Source: Cellulomonas humilata | GTDB lineage: Bacteria; Actinomycetota; Actinomycetes; Actinomycetales; Cellulomonadaceae | Assembly: GCF_030814415.1 (NCBI RefSeq) | Contig: NZ_JAUSVB010000003.1 | Coordinates: forward strand, 434,001 to 498,000 | Length of the DNA: 64,000 nt | Direction of reading: 5' to 3' | Shown: positions 47,424 through 56,385 of the stretch, piece after piece | Layout: every line of letters starts with the position of its first letter | Numbering within the stretch: the first letter of the stretch is position 1 | Notes under the pieces: generated by a model | The model's input: the letters and a program-made list of their open reading frames with translations, nothing else | The model's database searches: none | Told to the model about the DNA's origin: nothing | Program-made: the position numbers and the translations under genes

Positions 47424-47433
47424 CATGTCAACC

Positions 47434-48027
47434 ATGTCTCAGGAGCAGCTCATCGACTGGACGGCGAAGAAGCCGACCCCGCGCATGTCCGGCACCCAGC
47501 GGCGTGCCGAGATCCTGGTCGCCGCCCGCAAGGTGTTCGCCGAGCGCGGGTACGCGGCCAGCACGGACGAGGTGGCGCGCGCCGCAGGCGTGTCGCAGCC
47601 GTACGTGGTGCGGCTGTTCGGTACCAAGCTCGAGCTCTTCCTCGCGGCGTACTCCGAGGCCAGCGCCCAGATCCTCGAGACGCTCGGCGCCGTTCCGGCG
47701 GGGCCCGAGGCGGGCCACGCGATGGGCGACGCGTACGTCAGCCTCCTGGCGGACCGCGACCTGCTGCGCCTGGTCATGCACGGGTTCATCGCCGGTGCCG
47801 ACGAGGAGGTGGGCCGCGTCGCACGACACACGCTGGGGGAGGCGTTCCGCCTGTTCCGGGAGCGGTCCGGTGCCGACGACGAGACCGCCCGCGCGTTCGT
47901 CGCGCAGGGGATGCTGATCAACGTGCTCCTCGCGGTCGACGCCCTGGCGCACCGCGGCGAGGACGGCGGCCTCGACGCGCTCGTGCAGTGCGTGCAGGAC
48001 GGCATCGCCGAGCGGCGCACCGCGTGA
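47434..48027 (+). CDS. TetR-family transcriptional regulator
   Basis: TetR proteins repress exporters and are released by ligands. From ATG 47434 this one has 197 residues; an in-frame ATG at 47425 is possible. The helix-turn-helix is near residues 18-65: RRAEILVAARKVFAERGYAA, STDEVARAAGVSQPYVVRLF. The C-terminal ligand domain is helical. A -10 (TAACAT) seven bases before the ATG suggests a leaderless message. It is divergent from the MFS gene, and its stop overlaps the truB start (GTGA), an odd coupling of a regulator to a core RNA-modification gene. Confidence 0.88.
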   Translation: MSQEQLIDWTAKKPTPRMSGTQRRAEILVAARKVFAERGYAASTDEVARAAGVSQPYVVRLFGTKLELFLAAYSEASAQILETLGAVPAGPEAGHAMGDAYVSLLADRDLLRLVMHGFIAGADEEVGRVARHTLGEAFRLFRERSGADDETARAFVAQGMLINVLLAVDALAHRGEDGGLDALVQCVQDGIAERRTA

Positions 48028-48968
48028 CGCGCTCGGCCGAGCAGGGGCCCAGGCGGCCTACCGCCGCTGACGGCGTCGTCGTCGTCGACAAGCCCGCCGG
48101 GTGGACCAGCCATGACGTCGTGGCCCGCATGCGCCGGCTGGCGAGCACCCGCAAGGTCGGGCACGCGGGCACGCTCGACCCGATGGCGACCGGCGTGCTC
48201 GTGGTGGGCATCGGCCGCGCGACGAGGTTGCTGACCTACATCGTCGGCGCCGACAAGGAGTACACCGCGACCGTCCGGCTCGGGGTCGCGACGACGACCG
48301 ACGACGCCGAGGGGGAGGCCCTGGCGGTCGTCGACGCCTCGGGCGTGACGCGGGCAGACGTCGTCGCGGGAGCGGCCGTCCTCACCGGCGCGATCCAGCA
48401 GGTGCCCAGTGCCGTCTCCGCCATCAAGGTCGACGGTCAGCGGGCGTACGCCCGGGTCCGCGCGGGCGAGGACGTCGAGCTGGCGGCGCGCCCCGTCACC
48501 GTCAGCCGGTTCGACGTGCACGACGTGCGCCCGGCCCGCACCGACGACGGGTCGCCGGTGCTCGACGTCGACGTGACCGTCGTGGTCTCGTCGGGAACCT
48601 ACGTCCGCGCCCTCGCCCGCGACCTGGGTGCCGGGCTCGGCGTCGGCGGCCACCTGACGGCGCTGCGGCGGACGCGGGTCGGCGGCTACGGGCTCGACGT
48701 GGCCCGGTCGCTGGACGACCTCGGTGCCCTGCCGATGGACGAGCCGATCGACGTGGTGTCGCTGGCCGACTCGGCGCGCGCCACGTTCCCGGTGCGGGAC
48801 CTCACCGCCGCCGAGGCCCGCGCGCTGTCCTACGGGCAGTCCATCGCGGTGGTCGAGGATGCGCCGGGGACGACGGTCGCGGGGATCGACCCGGCCGGCG
48901 AGCTCGTCGCGCTGCTCGAGGAGCGGGGCGGCACGATCCGGCCGGCTCTGGTGTTCGCGCCCGCCTGA
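48024..48968 (+). CDS. truB: tRNA pseudouridine55 synthase
   Basis: TruB makes pseudouridine 55 in the T loop of tRNAs. It has 314 residues from GTG 48024. VVVDKPAGWTSHDVVARMRR opens the family, and KVGHAGTLDPMATGVLVVGI contains the catalytic Asp (TLDP). KEYTATVRLG and SGTYVRALARDLG are also standard, and a PUA-like C-terminal domain follows. Its start overlaps the TetR stop. Followed by cenC rather than ribF, which lies 3.5 kb further on. Confidence 0.94.
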   Translation: MTRSAEQGPRRPTAADGVVVVDKPAGWTSHDVVARMRRLASTRKVGHAGTLDPMATGVLVVGIGRATRLLTYIVGADKEYTATVRLGVATTTDDAEGEALAVVDASGVTRADVVAGAAVLTGAIQQVPSAVSAIKVDGQRAYARVRAGEDVELAARPVTVSRFDVHDVRPARTDDGSPVLDVDVTVVVSSGTYVRALARDLGAGLGVGGHLTALRRTRVGGYGLDVARSLDDLGALPMDEPIDVVSLADSARATFPVRDLTAAEARALSYGQSIAVVEDAPGTTVAGIDPAGELVALLEERGGTIRPALVFAPA

Positions 48969-48988
48969 GCACAGGTACCTCGTCCGGG

Positions 48989-49000
48989 CGAATCGTTTCG
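48989..49000. promoter_or_regulatory. CGAATCGTTTCG motif before cenC
   Basis: This 12-base sequence differs by one base from CGAAGCGTTTCG at 57786, about 100 bp before the GH127 start. Both are imperfect dyads. Flanking bases also agree in part: GCGAA..CGTTTCG, then CTTCCG or TCTCCG. It is a candidate shared carbohydrate-response site. Confidence 0.5.
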
Positions 49001-49006
49001 AGGCTC

Positions 49007-49036
49007 TTCCGAAATGTCTGGTTCGAGGGCTACCCT
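49007..49036 (+). promoter_or_regulatory. Putative cenC promoter
   Basis: TTCCGA (49007-49012), an 18-bp spacer and TACCCT (49031-49036) form a plausible but weak promoter. Initiation near 49043 would place the CelR-like palindrome at 49069 between start point and ribosome-binding site. Confidence 0.35.
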
Positions 49037-49068
49037 GCGCGGAGCGTCATCGGCGCCCCACAGGGTCG

Positions 49069-49082
49069 TGGGAGCGCTCCTA
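49069..49082. promoter_or_regulatory. CelR-like operator before cenC
   Basis: TGGGAGCGCTCCTA matches the 14-base CelR operator known from Thermobifida fusca (TGGGAGCGCTCCCA) at 13 of 14 positions. CelR is a LacI-family repressor released by cellobiose. The site lies just before the ribosome-binding site AGGGAGA, where a bound repressor would block elongation or initiation. Confidence 0.8.
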
Positions 49083-49096
49083 CCTAGGGAGACACC

Positions 49097-52000
49097 GTGG
49101 TTTCTCGTCGTACCTGGCGCACCAGCGCCGCCTTGACCGCTACAGCCGCGCTCGTGCTCGTGGGGATCGCACCCGCGGTGGCCGACGTGCCGGCCGAGTC
49201 CTTCGACGACGGCCCAGGGGCCTGGGTCGCCTACGGGCACGAGGGGGCGATCGACACCAGCGGCGGCGCCTTCTGCGTCGACGTGCCCGCGGGCTCCGCG
49301 CAGTACGGGGTCGGCGTCCTGCTCAACGGCGTCGAGGTCGAGCAGGGGACGACGTACACGCTCGCGTTCTCGGCGTCCGCGACGACGGACGTCACCGTCC
49401 GTGCGCTCGTCGGCCAGAACGGCCCCCCCTACGGGACGGTGCTGGACAGGAGCCCCGCCCTGACCTCGGAGCCCACGGACTTCTCCTACGAGTTCACCGC
49501 GGGCGACAGCTACCCCGCGACCGCCACCCCGGACGAGCCCGAGGGCCAGATCGCCTTCCAGCTCGGCGGCTTCAGCCCGGACGCCTGGACGTTCTGCCTG
49601 GACGACGTGTCGCTGTCCTCCGACGTCGAGCTCCTGCCGCACACGTCCTTCGCCGAGTCGCTCGGGCCGTGGGGCCTGTACGGCGGCTCGGACCCCGTGT
49701 TCGCCGACGGGGGCTTCTGCACCACCCTGCCCGGCGGGCAGACCAACCCCTGGGACGCGGGCCTGGCCTTCACCGGGATCCCGGTCGAGGAGGGTCAGAA
49801 CTACGTCCTGACCTTCACCGCCAAGGCGACGCCGGACACCCCGGTGCGCGTGATCGTCGGCGAGGGCGGCGGTGCGTACCGGACCACGTTCGAGCAGGCT
49901 TCCGTGCCGCTGACCAGCGAGCTGACCACGTACACGTACCCGTTCACGGCGAACCTCACGTTCCCCGCCGACGGCGCGGCGCCCGGCCAGCTGGCCTTCC
50001 ACCTGGGGAAGACGACCGGGTACGAGTTCTGCATCACCGACGTGTCGCTGCGCACCACCGCGGCACCGCCGCCGCCGTACGAGCCCGAGACCGGGCCCCG
50101 GGTGCGCGTCAACCAGGTCGGCTACGTGCCCGAGGGCCCGAAGCGCGCGACCCTCGTGACCGAGTCGACCGAGGCGCTGGCGTGGGAGCTGCACGACGCG
50201 GGCGACGCCGTCGTGGCGAGCGGGACGACCACGCCCGAGGGCACGGACGACTCGACCGACCTCAACGTCCACGTCATCGACTTCTCGGACGTGACCACGG
50301 CCGGTGCCGGCTACACGCTCGTCGCCGACGGCGAGACGAGCCGCCCGTTCGACATCGACGCGGACCTCTACCAGCAGCTCCGCCAGGACGCGCTCGACTA
50401 CTTCTACCTCGCTCGTTCGGGCACGCCGATCGACGGCGCGATCGTCGGCGAGGAGTACGCCCGTGAGGCCGGGCACGTCGGGGTCGCACCCAACCAGGGC
50501 GACACCGAGGTGCCGTGCATCGGTCCGCGTGACTACTACGACGGCTGGACCTGCGACTACACGCTCGACGTCTCGGGCGGCTGGTACGACGCGGGCGACC
50601 ACGGCAAGTACGTGGTCAACGGCGGCATCTCGGTGGCGCAGCTGCTCGGCACCTACGAGCGGACCCTGACGGCGTGGACGGCGACGCCGGGGGCTCTCGG
50701 CGACGGCACCCTCGACCTGCCCGAGCACGGCAACGGCGTTCCCGACGTGCTGGACGAGGCGCGCTGGGAGCTCGAGTGGATGCAGAAGATGATCGCGCCC
50801 TCCGGCGAGTATGCCGGGATGGTGCACCACAAGGTCCACGACGAGGGTTGGACTGGCCTGCCGCTGGCTCCTGCGGACGACCCGCAGGTGCGCTCGCTGC
50901 ACCGGCCGTCCACGGCTGCGACGCTCAACGTCGCCGCGGTGGCCGCGCAGGGTGCCCGCCTGTTCCGCGAGTACGACGCCGCGTTCGCCGACTCCCTGCT
51001 GGCGACGGCGCGGTCGACCTGGGCCGCGGCGCTCGAGCACCCGGCCGTCTTCGCACCCGCCGCGGCGGGTGCCGACGGTGGTGGCCCGTATGACGACTCC
51101 GTGGTCACGGACGAGTTCTACTGGGCGGCCGCGGAGCTGTTCCTCACCACGGGTGAGGACGCGTTCGAGCAGTACGTCCTCACCAGCCCGCAGCACACCG
51201 CGGACGTGTTCACGGCCGGCGGGTTCAACTGGGGCAGCGTCGCGGCACTCGGCCGCATGGACCTGGCCACGGTGCCGAACGACCTGCCCGGCCTCGACGA
51301 GGTCAAGGCGTCCGTCGTCGCCGGTGCGGACGAGTACGTCGCCAGCCAGGCGGCGCACCCGTTCGGCTCGGTCTACTCGCCCACCTCGGGCACGTACGAC
51401 TGGGGCTCCAGCTCCTCGGTGACGAACAACCTGGTCGTTCTCGGCGTGGCGTTCGACCTCACCGGTGACGCGACGTACAGCCGCGCGGTGCTCGAGGGCA
51501 TGGACTACCTGCTGGGCCGCAACGGCCTCAACCAGTCCTACGTGACCGGGTGGGGCGAGGTGGCCTCGCACCAGCAGCACAGCCGCTGGTTCGCGAACTC
51601 CCTCGACCCGGGTCTGCCGGAGCCGCCTCCGGGCTCGCTGGCGGGCGGCCCGAACTCGATCACCGGAACGTGGGACCCGACGATGCAGTCGACGTTCACC
51701 CAGGGCTGCGCTCCGGCGATGTGCTACCTCGACGTCATCTCCTCCTGGGCGTCCAACGAGATCACGATCAACTGGAACTCGTCGATGTCCTGGGTGGCGT
51801 CGTTCGTCGCCGACCTGGGTGCCGGTGCGCCGGTGCAGGTGGCCCCGGCCATCACGGCGCAGCCCGCGTCCGTGACGGCAGCCTTCGGCTCGACGGCGTC
51901 GTTCACCGCGACGGCGTCCGGCACACCCACGCCGACGGTGCAGTGGCAGGTCCAGCAGGCCGGGCCGTGGCAGGACGTCGTCGGTGCCACGTCGACCACG

Positions 52001-52393
52001 CTCGACGTGGTCGTCTCCGCCAACGCCCGGTACCGCGCGGTGTTCACCAACGCGGCCGGCTCGGCGACGACGCAGGTGGCGACGCTGAAGGTGGCGAAGT
52101 CCGCCCCGGTCATCACCACGCACCCGGCGCCGGTCCGCGCCGCGCTCGGCACGACGGTGACCTTCACCGCGGCCGCCACCGGCTACCCGACGCCGACGGT
52201 CACCTGGCAGGTGCGCTGGTTCGGCAGCCCGTGGGTCACGGTGCCGGGTGCGAAGAGCACCACGCTCACGTTCAAGGCCACCGTGCTGAGCCTCGGCACG
52301 GAGTACCGAGCGGTCTTCAAGAACGCGGCCGGGACCACGGCGACGAACCCCGCCCGGCTCACGATCACGCTGCCGGGACACCCTCGGAGCTAG
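49097..52393 (+). CDS. cenC: Secreted GH9 endoglucanase, CenC-like
   Basis: This cellulase has 1098 residues. A signal peptide ends near AVA29. Two CBM4-type modules follow (about 33-175 and 185-335, with SAQYGVGVLLNGVEVEQGTT and NPWDAGLAFTGIPVEEGQN), then an Ig-like CelD_N module (about 340-430). The GH9 domain is about 440-900. Its catalytic Asp pair lies in SGGWYDAGDHGKYVVNGG and the acid Glu in SNEITINWNSSMSWVASF. Two C-terminal Ig-like modules end the protein. The whole plan and much text match Cellulomonas fimi CenC, which binds amorphous cellulose. A CelR-like site and a terminator frame the gene, so it is probably monocistronic. Confidence 0.95.
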   Translation: MVSRRTWRTSAALTATAALVLVGIAPAVADVPAESFDDGPGAWVAYGHEGAIDTSGGAFCVDVPAGSAQYGVGVLLNGVEVEQGTTYTLAFSASATTDVTVRALVGQNGPPYGTVLDRSPALTSEPTDFSYEFTAGDSYPATATPDEPEGQIAFQLGGFSPDAWTFCLDDVSLSSDVELLPHTSFAESLGPWGLYGGSDPVFADGGFCTTLPGGQTNPWDAGLAFTGIPVEEGQNYVLTFTAKATPDTPVRVIVGEGGGAYRTTFEQASVPLTSELTTYTYPFTANLTFPADGAAPGQLAFHLGKTTGYEFCITDVSLRTTAAPPPPYEPETGPRVRVNQVGYVPEGPKRATLVTESTEALAWELHDAGDAVVASGTTTPEGTDDSTDLNVHVIDFSDVTTAGAGYTLVADGETSRPFDIDADLYQQLRQDALDYFYLARSGTPIDGAIVGEEYAREAGHVGVAPNQGDTEVPCIGPRDYYDGWTCDYTLDVSGGWYDAGDHGKYVVNGGISVAQLLGTYERTLTAWTATPGALGDGTLDLPEHGNGVPDVLDEARWELEWMQKMIAPSGEYAGMVHHKVHDEGWTGLPLAPADDPQVRSLHRPSTAATLNVAAVAAQGARLFREYDAAFADSLLATARSTWAAALEHPAVFAPAAAGADGGGPYDDSVVTDEFYWAAAELFLTTGEDAFEQYVLTSPQHTADVFTAGGFNWGSVAALGRMDLATVPNDLPGLDEVKASVVAGADEYVASQAAHPFGSVYSPTSGTYDWGSSSSVTNNLVVLGVAFDLTGDATYSRAVLEGMDYLLGRNGLNQSYVTGWGEVASHQQHSRWFANSLDPGLPEPPPGSLAGGPNSITGTWDPTMQSTFTQGCAPAMCYLDVISSWASNEITINWNSSMSWVASFVADLGAGAPVQVAPAITAQPASVTAAFGSTASFTATASGTPTPTVQWQVQQAGPWQDVVGATSTTLDVVVSANARYRAVFTNAAGSATTQVATLKVAKSAPVITTHPAPVRAALGTTVTFTAAATGYPTPTVTWQVRWFGSPWVTVPGAKSTTLTFKATVLSLGTEYRAVFKNAAGTTATNPARLTITLPGHPRS

Positions 52394-52413
52394 TCGTCAC
52401 GCCCGGATGATCG

Positions 52414-52444
52414 CCCGGCGCGCGCCTCGATGGCGTGCGCCGGG
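52414..52444 (+). terminator. 13-bp hairpin terminator after cenC
   Basis: CCCGGCGCGCGCC (52414-52426) and GGCGTGCGCCGGG (52432-52444) pair with one G-U around the loop TCGAT. It separates cenC from ribF. Confidence 0.7.
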
Positions 52445-52513
52445 TGGGCGGGATGGCAGGCTTGTCCGTCGAGCCCTCGATCGCAGGTGGGGCACGGACG
52501 ACGAGGAGCAGGT

Positions 52514-53512
52514 GTGCAGGTCTGGAGGGAGCTGTCCGACGTGCCCGCGGACTTCGGTCCGTCGGTGGTGACGATCGGCAACTTCGACGGCGTCCACCGC
52601 GGTCATGTCAGCGTGCTGCGCCGGATGTGCGCCGACGCCGCGTCGGCCGGCGCGCAGGCGGTCGCGGTGACGTTCAGCCCGCACCCGCAGCAGGTGCACC
52701 GGCCGGACACCGCGCCGCCGCTCCTCACGGGCGACGCCGACCGCCTCGAGCTCCTCGAGCACACCGGTCTCGACGCCGTGCTCCTGCTGGAGTACACCCT
52801 GGAGTTCGCCCGGCAGACGCCCGAGGAGTTCGTCCGGCGGTACCTCGTGGACGTGCTGCACGCGCGCACGGTCGTGGTGGGGCGGGACGTACGGTTCGGC
52901 GCCGGCAACTCCGGAGACCTGTCCACCATGGTCGAGCTCGGGCGCGAGCACGGGTTCGAGGTCGAGGTCATCGACGACGTGACCCCCGCCGCGTCCGCCG
53001 ATCCGGGCAGCGCCGAGGACCGCGCCGCAGACCCGCTGCGCCGACGCTGGTCCTCGACGTGGGTGCGCGAGCTCCTCGACGCCGGCGACGTCGTCCAGGC
53101 CGCGCGCGTGCTCGGCCGGCCGCACCGGGTACGCGGCACCGTCGTGCACGGTGACGCACGCGGCCGTGACCTGGGCTTCCCGACCGCCAACCTCGGACCC
53201 GACGCGACCGGCATGGTGCCCGCCGACGGCGTGTACGCCGGCTGGCTGCGTCGCGTCTCGGTCGACCCGGGCAGCGCAGACGCCGTCCTGCCCGCGGCCA
53301 TCTCGATCGGCACCAACCCGACGTTCGACGGCGTCGAGCGCCGCGTCGAGGCCTACGTCCTCGATCGCACCGACCTCGACCTGTACGACGAGGTGGTGGT
53401 GCTGGAGCTGGTCGAACGGCTGCGGCCGACGCTGCGCTTCGACTCGGTCGACGACCTGGTCGTGCGGATGCACGAGGACGTCGACCGTACGCGCGAGGTC
53501 CTGCGCGCCTGA
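52514..53512 (+). CDS. ribF: Bifunctional riboflavin kinase/FAD synthetase
   Basis: RibF phosphorylates riboflavin and adenylates FMN. It has 332 residues from GTG 52514 with GGAG about 7 nt upstream. [20 protein letters not shown] is the nucleotidyltransferase start (GxFDGxHxGH). [16 protein letters not shown] and the C-terminal kinase motif [13 protein letters not shown] follow, with VYAGWLRR and [11 protein letters not shown]. It is normally beside truB and rpsO; here cenC intervenes upstream. Confidence 0.95.
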   Translation: MQVWRELSDVPADFGPSVVTIGNFDGVHRGHVSVLRRMCADAASAGAQAVAVTFSPHPQQVHRPDTAPPLLTGDADRLELLEHTGLDAVLLLEYTLEFARQTPEEFVRRYLVDVLHARTVVVGRDVRFGAGNSGDLSTMVELGREHGFEVEVIDDVTPAASADPGSAEDRAADPLRRRWSSTWVRELLDAGDVVQAARVLGRPHRVRGTVVHGDARGRDLGFPTANLGPDATGMVPADGVYAGWLRRVSVDPGSADAVLPAAISIGTNPTFDGVERRVEAYVLDRTDLDLYDEVVVLELVERLRPTLRFDSVDDLVVRMHEDVDRTREVLRA

Positions 53513-53547
53513 GCTCACCGGCGTCCGGAGCGACCTGCCGCCCCTGG

Positions 53548-53553
53548 TACGAT
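53548..53553 (+). promoter_or_regulatory. Putative -10 box of the rpsO promoter
   Basis: TACGAT in GGTACGATGG lies about 90 bp before the rpsO GTG. The leader contains a short GTACG/CGTAC dyad. The -35 is weak. Confidence 0.45.
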
Positions 53554-53640
53554 GGTCGCTGCCGTACGAACGGCCGCGGACAGAGAGAGCCCGGGTGGAC
53601 ATGCCCCGGCGCACCGCGCAACGAGACAACCTGGAGAACC

Positions 53641-53910
53641 GTGCCGCTCGAAAGTGCCGTCAAGCAGTCCATCATGACCGAACACGCCACCCACGAGGGT
53701 GACACCGGTTCCCCCGAGGTCCAGATCGCGATGCTCACGCAGCGCATCAAGGACCTCACGGAGCACCTCAAGACCCACAAGCACGACCACCACAGCCGCC
53801 GCGGACTGCTGCTGCTCGTCGGTAAGCGTCGTCGCCTGCTGGGCTACCTCCAGAAGGTTGACATCAACCGCTACCGCAGCCTCATCGAGAAGCTCGGTCT
53901 GCGCCGATAA
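53641..53910 (+). CDS. rpsO: 30S ribosomal protein S15
   Basis: S15 is an early binder of 16S rRNA helices 20-22. It has 89 residues from GTG with TGGAGA about 5 nt upstream. [40 protein letters not shown] and [20 protein letters not shown] are the three conserved blocks. It is followed by a perfect 16-bp hairpin and pnp, the universal rpsO-pnp pair. Confidence 0.97.
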   Translation: MPLESAVKQSIMTEHATHEGDTGSPEVQIAMLTQRIKDLTEHLKTHKHDHHSRRGLLLLVGKRRRLLGYLQKVDINRYRSLIEKLGLRR

Positions 53911-53916
53911 CGCCTC

Positions 53917-53954
53917 GCACCAGCCCGGACCCGCTCAAGGGTCCGGGCTGGTGC
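53917..53954 (+). terminator. Perfect 16-bp hairpin in the rpsO-pnp space
   Basis: GCACCAGCCCGGACCC (53917-53932), loop GCTCAA, and GGGTCCGGGCTGGTGC (53939-53954). In the enteric rpsO-pnp operon the corresponding space holds a terminator and RNase III sites for PNPase autoregulation; this hairpin is a candidate. A 12-base palindrome, GCTTCCGGAAGC, lies further on at 54044-54055. Confidence 0.75.
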
Positions 53955-54133
53955 CGCGTCGGGCCCCCACGGGCCCACCAGCACGACTGCACCACCAGCA
54001 CCACCACACCGCGTCGGTCCGCTCGGTTCGGTCCTCGGTAGTGGCTTCCGGAAGCTCCGCGAGGGGAGTCCGGTGGCCTCGATCGAAGATCGCTCGCGGA
54101 CGGCCGGCGCCTTCACCAAAGAGGAGGGCACCC

Positions 54134-56383
54134 GTGGAGGGTCCCGAGATCCAGTTCGCCGAGGCAGTGATCGACAACGGTCGCTTCGGCACCCGCACCG
54201 TCCGCTTCGAGACCGGCCGCATCGCCAAGCAGGCCGCCGGTGCCGCTGTCGCCTACCTGGACGGCGAGACGACGCTGCTCGCCGCCACCACGGCCGGCAA
54301 GCACCCGAAGGAGCAGTTCGACTTCTTCCCGCTGACGATCGACGTCGAGGAGCGGTCGTACGCGGCCGGCAAGATCCCCGGCTCGTTCTTCCGTCGCGAG
54401 GGTCGCCCCAGCACCGAGGCCATCCTCGCGTGCCGCCTGATCGACCGCCCGCTGCGCCCCCTGTTCGTCAAGGGCCTGCGCAACGAGGTCCAGGTCGTCA
54501 TCACCGTGCTGTCGATCCACCCGGACGACTCCTACGACACGCTGGCCATCAACGCGGCGTCCATCTCGACGCAGCTGTCGGGCCTGCCGTTCTCCGGCCC
54601 CGTCGCCGGTGTGCGCATCGCGCTCATCGACAACCAGTGGGTCGCGTTCCCGCGGTACTCCGAGCGCGAGCGCGCCACGTTCGACATGGTCGTCGCCGGC
54701 CGCGTCGTGGGTGACGACGTCGCGATCGCCATGATCGAGGCCGAGGCGCCCGAGAAGTCCTGGAACCTCATCAAGTTCGAGGGTGGCACCGCCCCCACGG
54801 AGGAGATCGTGTCCCAGGGCATCGAGGCGGCCAAGCCGTTCATCAAGGTGCTCGTGCAGGCCCAGCAGGAGCTGGCGTCGAAGGCCGCCAAGGAGACCCA
54901 GGTCTTCCCGACGTTCCCCGACTACCAGGACGACGCGTACGCGGCCGTCGAGGGTGCCTCGACGCAGTCGCTGAGCGACGCGCTGAGCATCGCGGACAAG
55001 CAGAGCCGCGAGAACCGCCTCGACGAGCTCAAGGCCGAGGTCGTCGCGCAGCTCTCCGCGCAGTTCGAGGGCCGCGAGAAGGAGCTGTCCGCCGCGTACC
55101 GCTCGGTGCAGAAGAAGCTCATCCGCCAGCGCATCCTCACGGACGGCTTCCGCATCGACGGCCGCGGCCTGCGGGACATCCGCACGCTCTCGGCCGAGGT
55201 CGAGGTCCTGCCCCGCGTGCACGGCTCGGCGATCTTCGAGCGCGGCGAGACCCAGATCCTGGGTGTCACCACGCTGAACATGCTGCGCATGGAGCAGCAG
55301 CTCGACACGCTCTCCCCGGAGACGCGCAAGCGCTACATGCACAACTACAACTTCCCGCCCTACTCCACGGGCGAGACGGGTCGCGTCGGTTCGCCGAAGC
55401 GTCGCGAGATCGGCCACGGGGCGCTCGCCGAGCGTGCGCTCATGCCGGTGCTGCCCAGCCGCGAGGAGTTCCCGTACGCCATCCGCCAGGTCTCCGAGGC
55501 GCTGAGCTCCAACGGCTCGACGTCCATGGGCTCGGTCTGCGCCTCCACCCTGTCGCTGCTCAACGCCGGGGTGCCGCTGCGCGCGCCGGTCGCGGGCATC
55601 GCGATGGGCCTCGTCTCCGACACGGTGAACGGTGAGACCCGCTATGCGGCGCTCACGGACATCCTCGGTGCCGAGGACGCGTTCGGTGACATGGACTTCA
55701 AGGTCGCCGGAACCCGCGAGTTCGTCACGGCCATCCAGCTCGACACCAAGCTCGAGGGCATCCCCGCCTCGGTGCTGGCCGGCGCGCTGACGCAGGCCAA
55801 GGAGGCTCGCCTGGCGATCCTCGACGTCATCGCCGAGGCGATCGACGTGCCCGACGAGATGAGCCCGTTCGCTCCTCGCGTCATCACGGTGAAGGTGCCG
55901 GTCGACAAGATCGGCGAGGTCATCGGGCCGAAGGGCAAGATGATCAACCAGATCCAGGAGGAGACCGGCGCCGACATCTCCATCGAGGACGACGGCACGG
56001 TCTACATCGGCGCCACCGACGGTCCGTCGGCGGAGGCCGCGCGTGCGGCGATCAACGCGATCGCCAACCCGCACATGCCCGAGATCGGGGAGCGCTTCGT
56101 CGGCACGGTCGTCAAGACCACGACGTTCGGCGCGTTCATCTCGCTCTCGCCGGGCAAGGACGGTCTGCTGCACATCTCGCAGATCCGCAAGCTCGTCGGT
56201 GGTCGTCGCGTCGAGAACGTCGAGGACGTCCTGGCCGTGGGCCAGAAGGTCCAGGTCGAGATCGGCGAGATCGACCCGCGCGGCAAGCTGTCGCTGCACG
56301 CGGTCATCGACGAGGGCTCCGAGGGTGGGGACGCCGAGCAGGCTGCTCCCGCCGAGGACACGTCGCAGCCGGTCGACGCCTGA
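54134..56383 (+). CDS. pnp: Polyribonucleotide nucleotidyltransferase (PNPase)
   Basis: PNPase degrades RNA 3' to 5' with phosphate and can add tails. It has 749 residues. GTG at 54134 has GAGGAGG 6 nt upstream. Two RNase PH domains occupy about 10-220 ([20 protein letters not shown]) and 330-540 ([40 protein letters not shown]). A KH domain ([19 protein letters not shown]) and an S1 domain ([20 protein letters not shown]) close the protein, followed by an acidic tail. Long hairpins in this genome make it a relevant decay factor. Confidence 0.96.
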   Translation: MEGPEIQFAEAVIDNGRFGTRTVRFETGRIAKQAAGAAVAYLDGETTLLAATTAGKHPKEQFDFFPLTIDVEERSYAAGKIPGSFFRREGRPSTEAILACRLIDRPLRPLFVKGLRNEVQVVITVLSIHPDDSYDTLAINAASISTQLSGLPFSGPVAGVRIALIDNQWVAFPRYSERERATFDMVVAGRVVGDDVAIAMIEAEAPEKSWNLIKFEGGTAPTEEIVSQGIEAAKPFIKVLVQAQQELASKAAKETQVFPTFPDYQDDAYAAVEGASTQSLSDALSIADKQSRENRLDELKAEVVAQLSAQFEGREKELSAAYRSVQKKLIRQRILTDGFRIDGRGLRDIRTLSAEVEVLPRVHGSAIFERGETQILGVTTLNMLRMEQQLDTLSPETRKRYMHNYNFPPYSTGETGRVGSPKRREIGHGALAERALMPVLPSREEFPYAIRQVSEALSSNGSTSMGSVCASTLSLLNAGVPLRAPVAGIAMGLVSDTVNGETRYAALTDILGAEDAFGDMDFKVAGTREFVTAIQLDTKLEGIPASVLAGALTQAKEARLAILDVIAEAIDVPDEMSPFAPRVITVKVPVDKIGEVIGPKGKMINQIQEETGADISIEDDGTVYIGATDGPSAEAARAAINAIANPHMPEIGERFVGTVVKTTTFGAFISLSPGKDGLLHISQIRKLVGGRRVENVEDVLAVGQKVQVEIGEIDPRGKLSLHAVIDEGSEGGDAEQAAPAEDTSQPVDA

Positions 56384-56385
56384 CG

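Noticed and set aside
48830..52381. Minus-strand frame of about 1180 codons opposite cenC
   Set aside because: It is the antisense shadow of a high-GC gene; no domain, no start signal, and cenC is clearly real.
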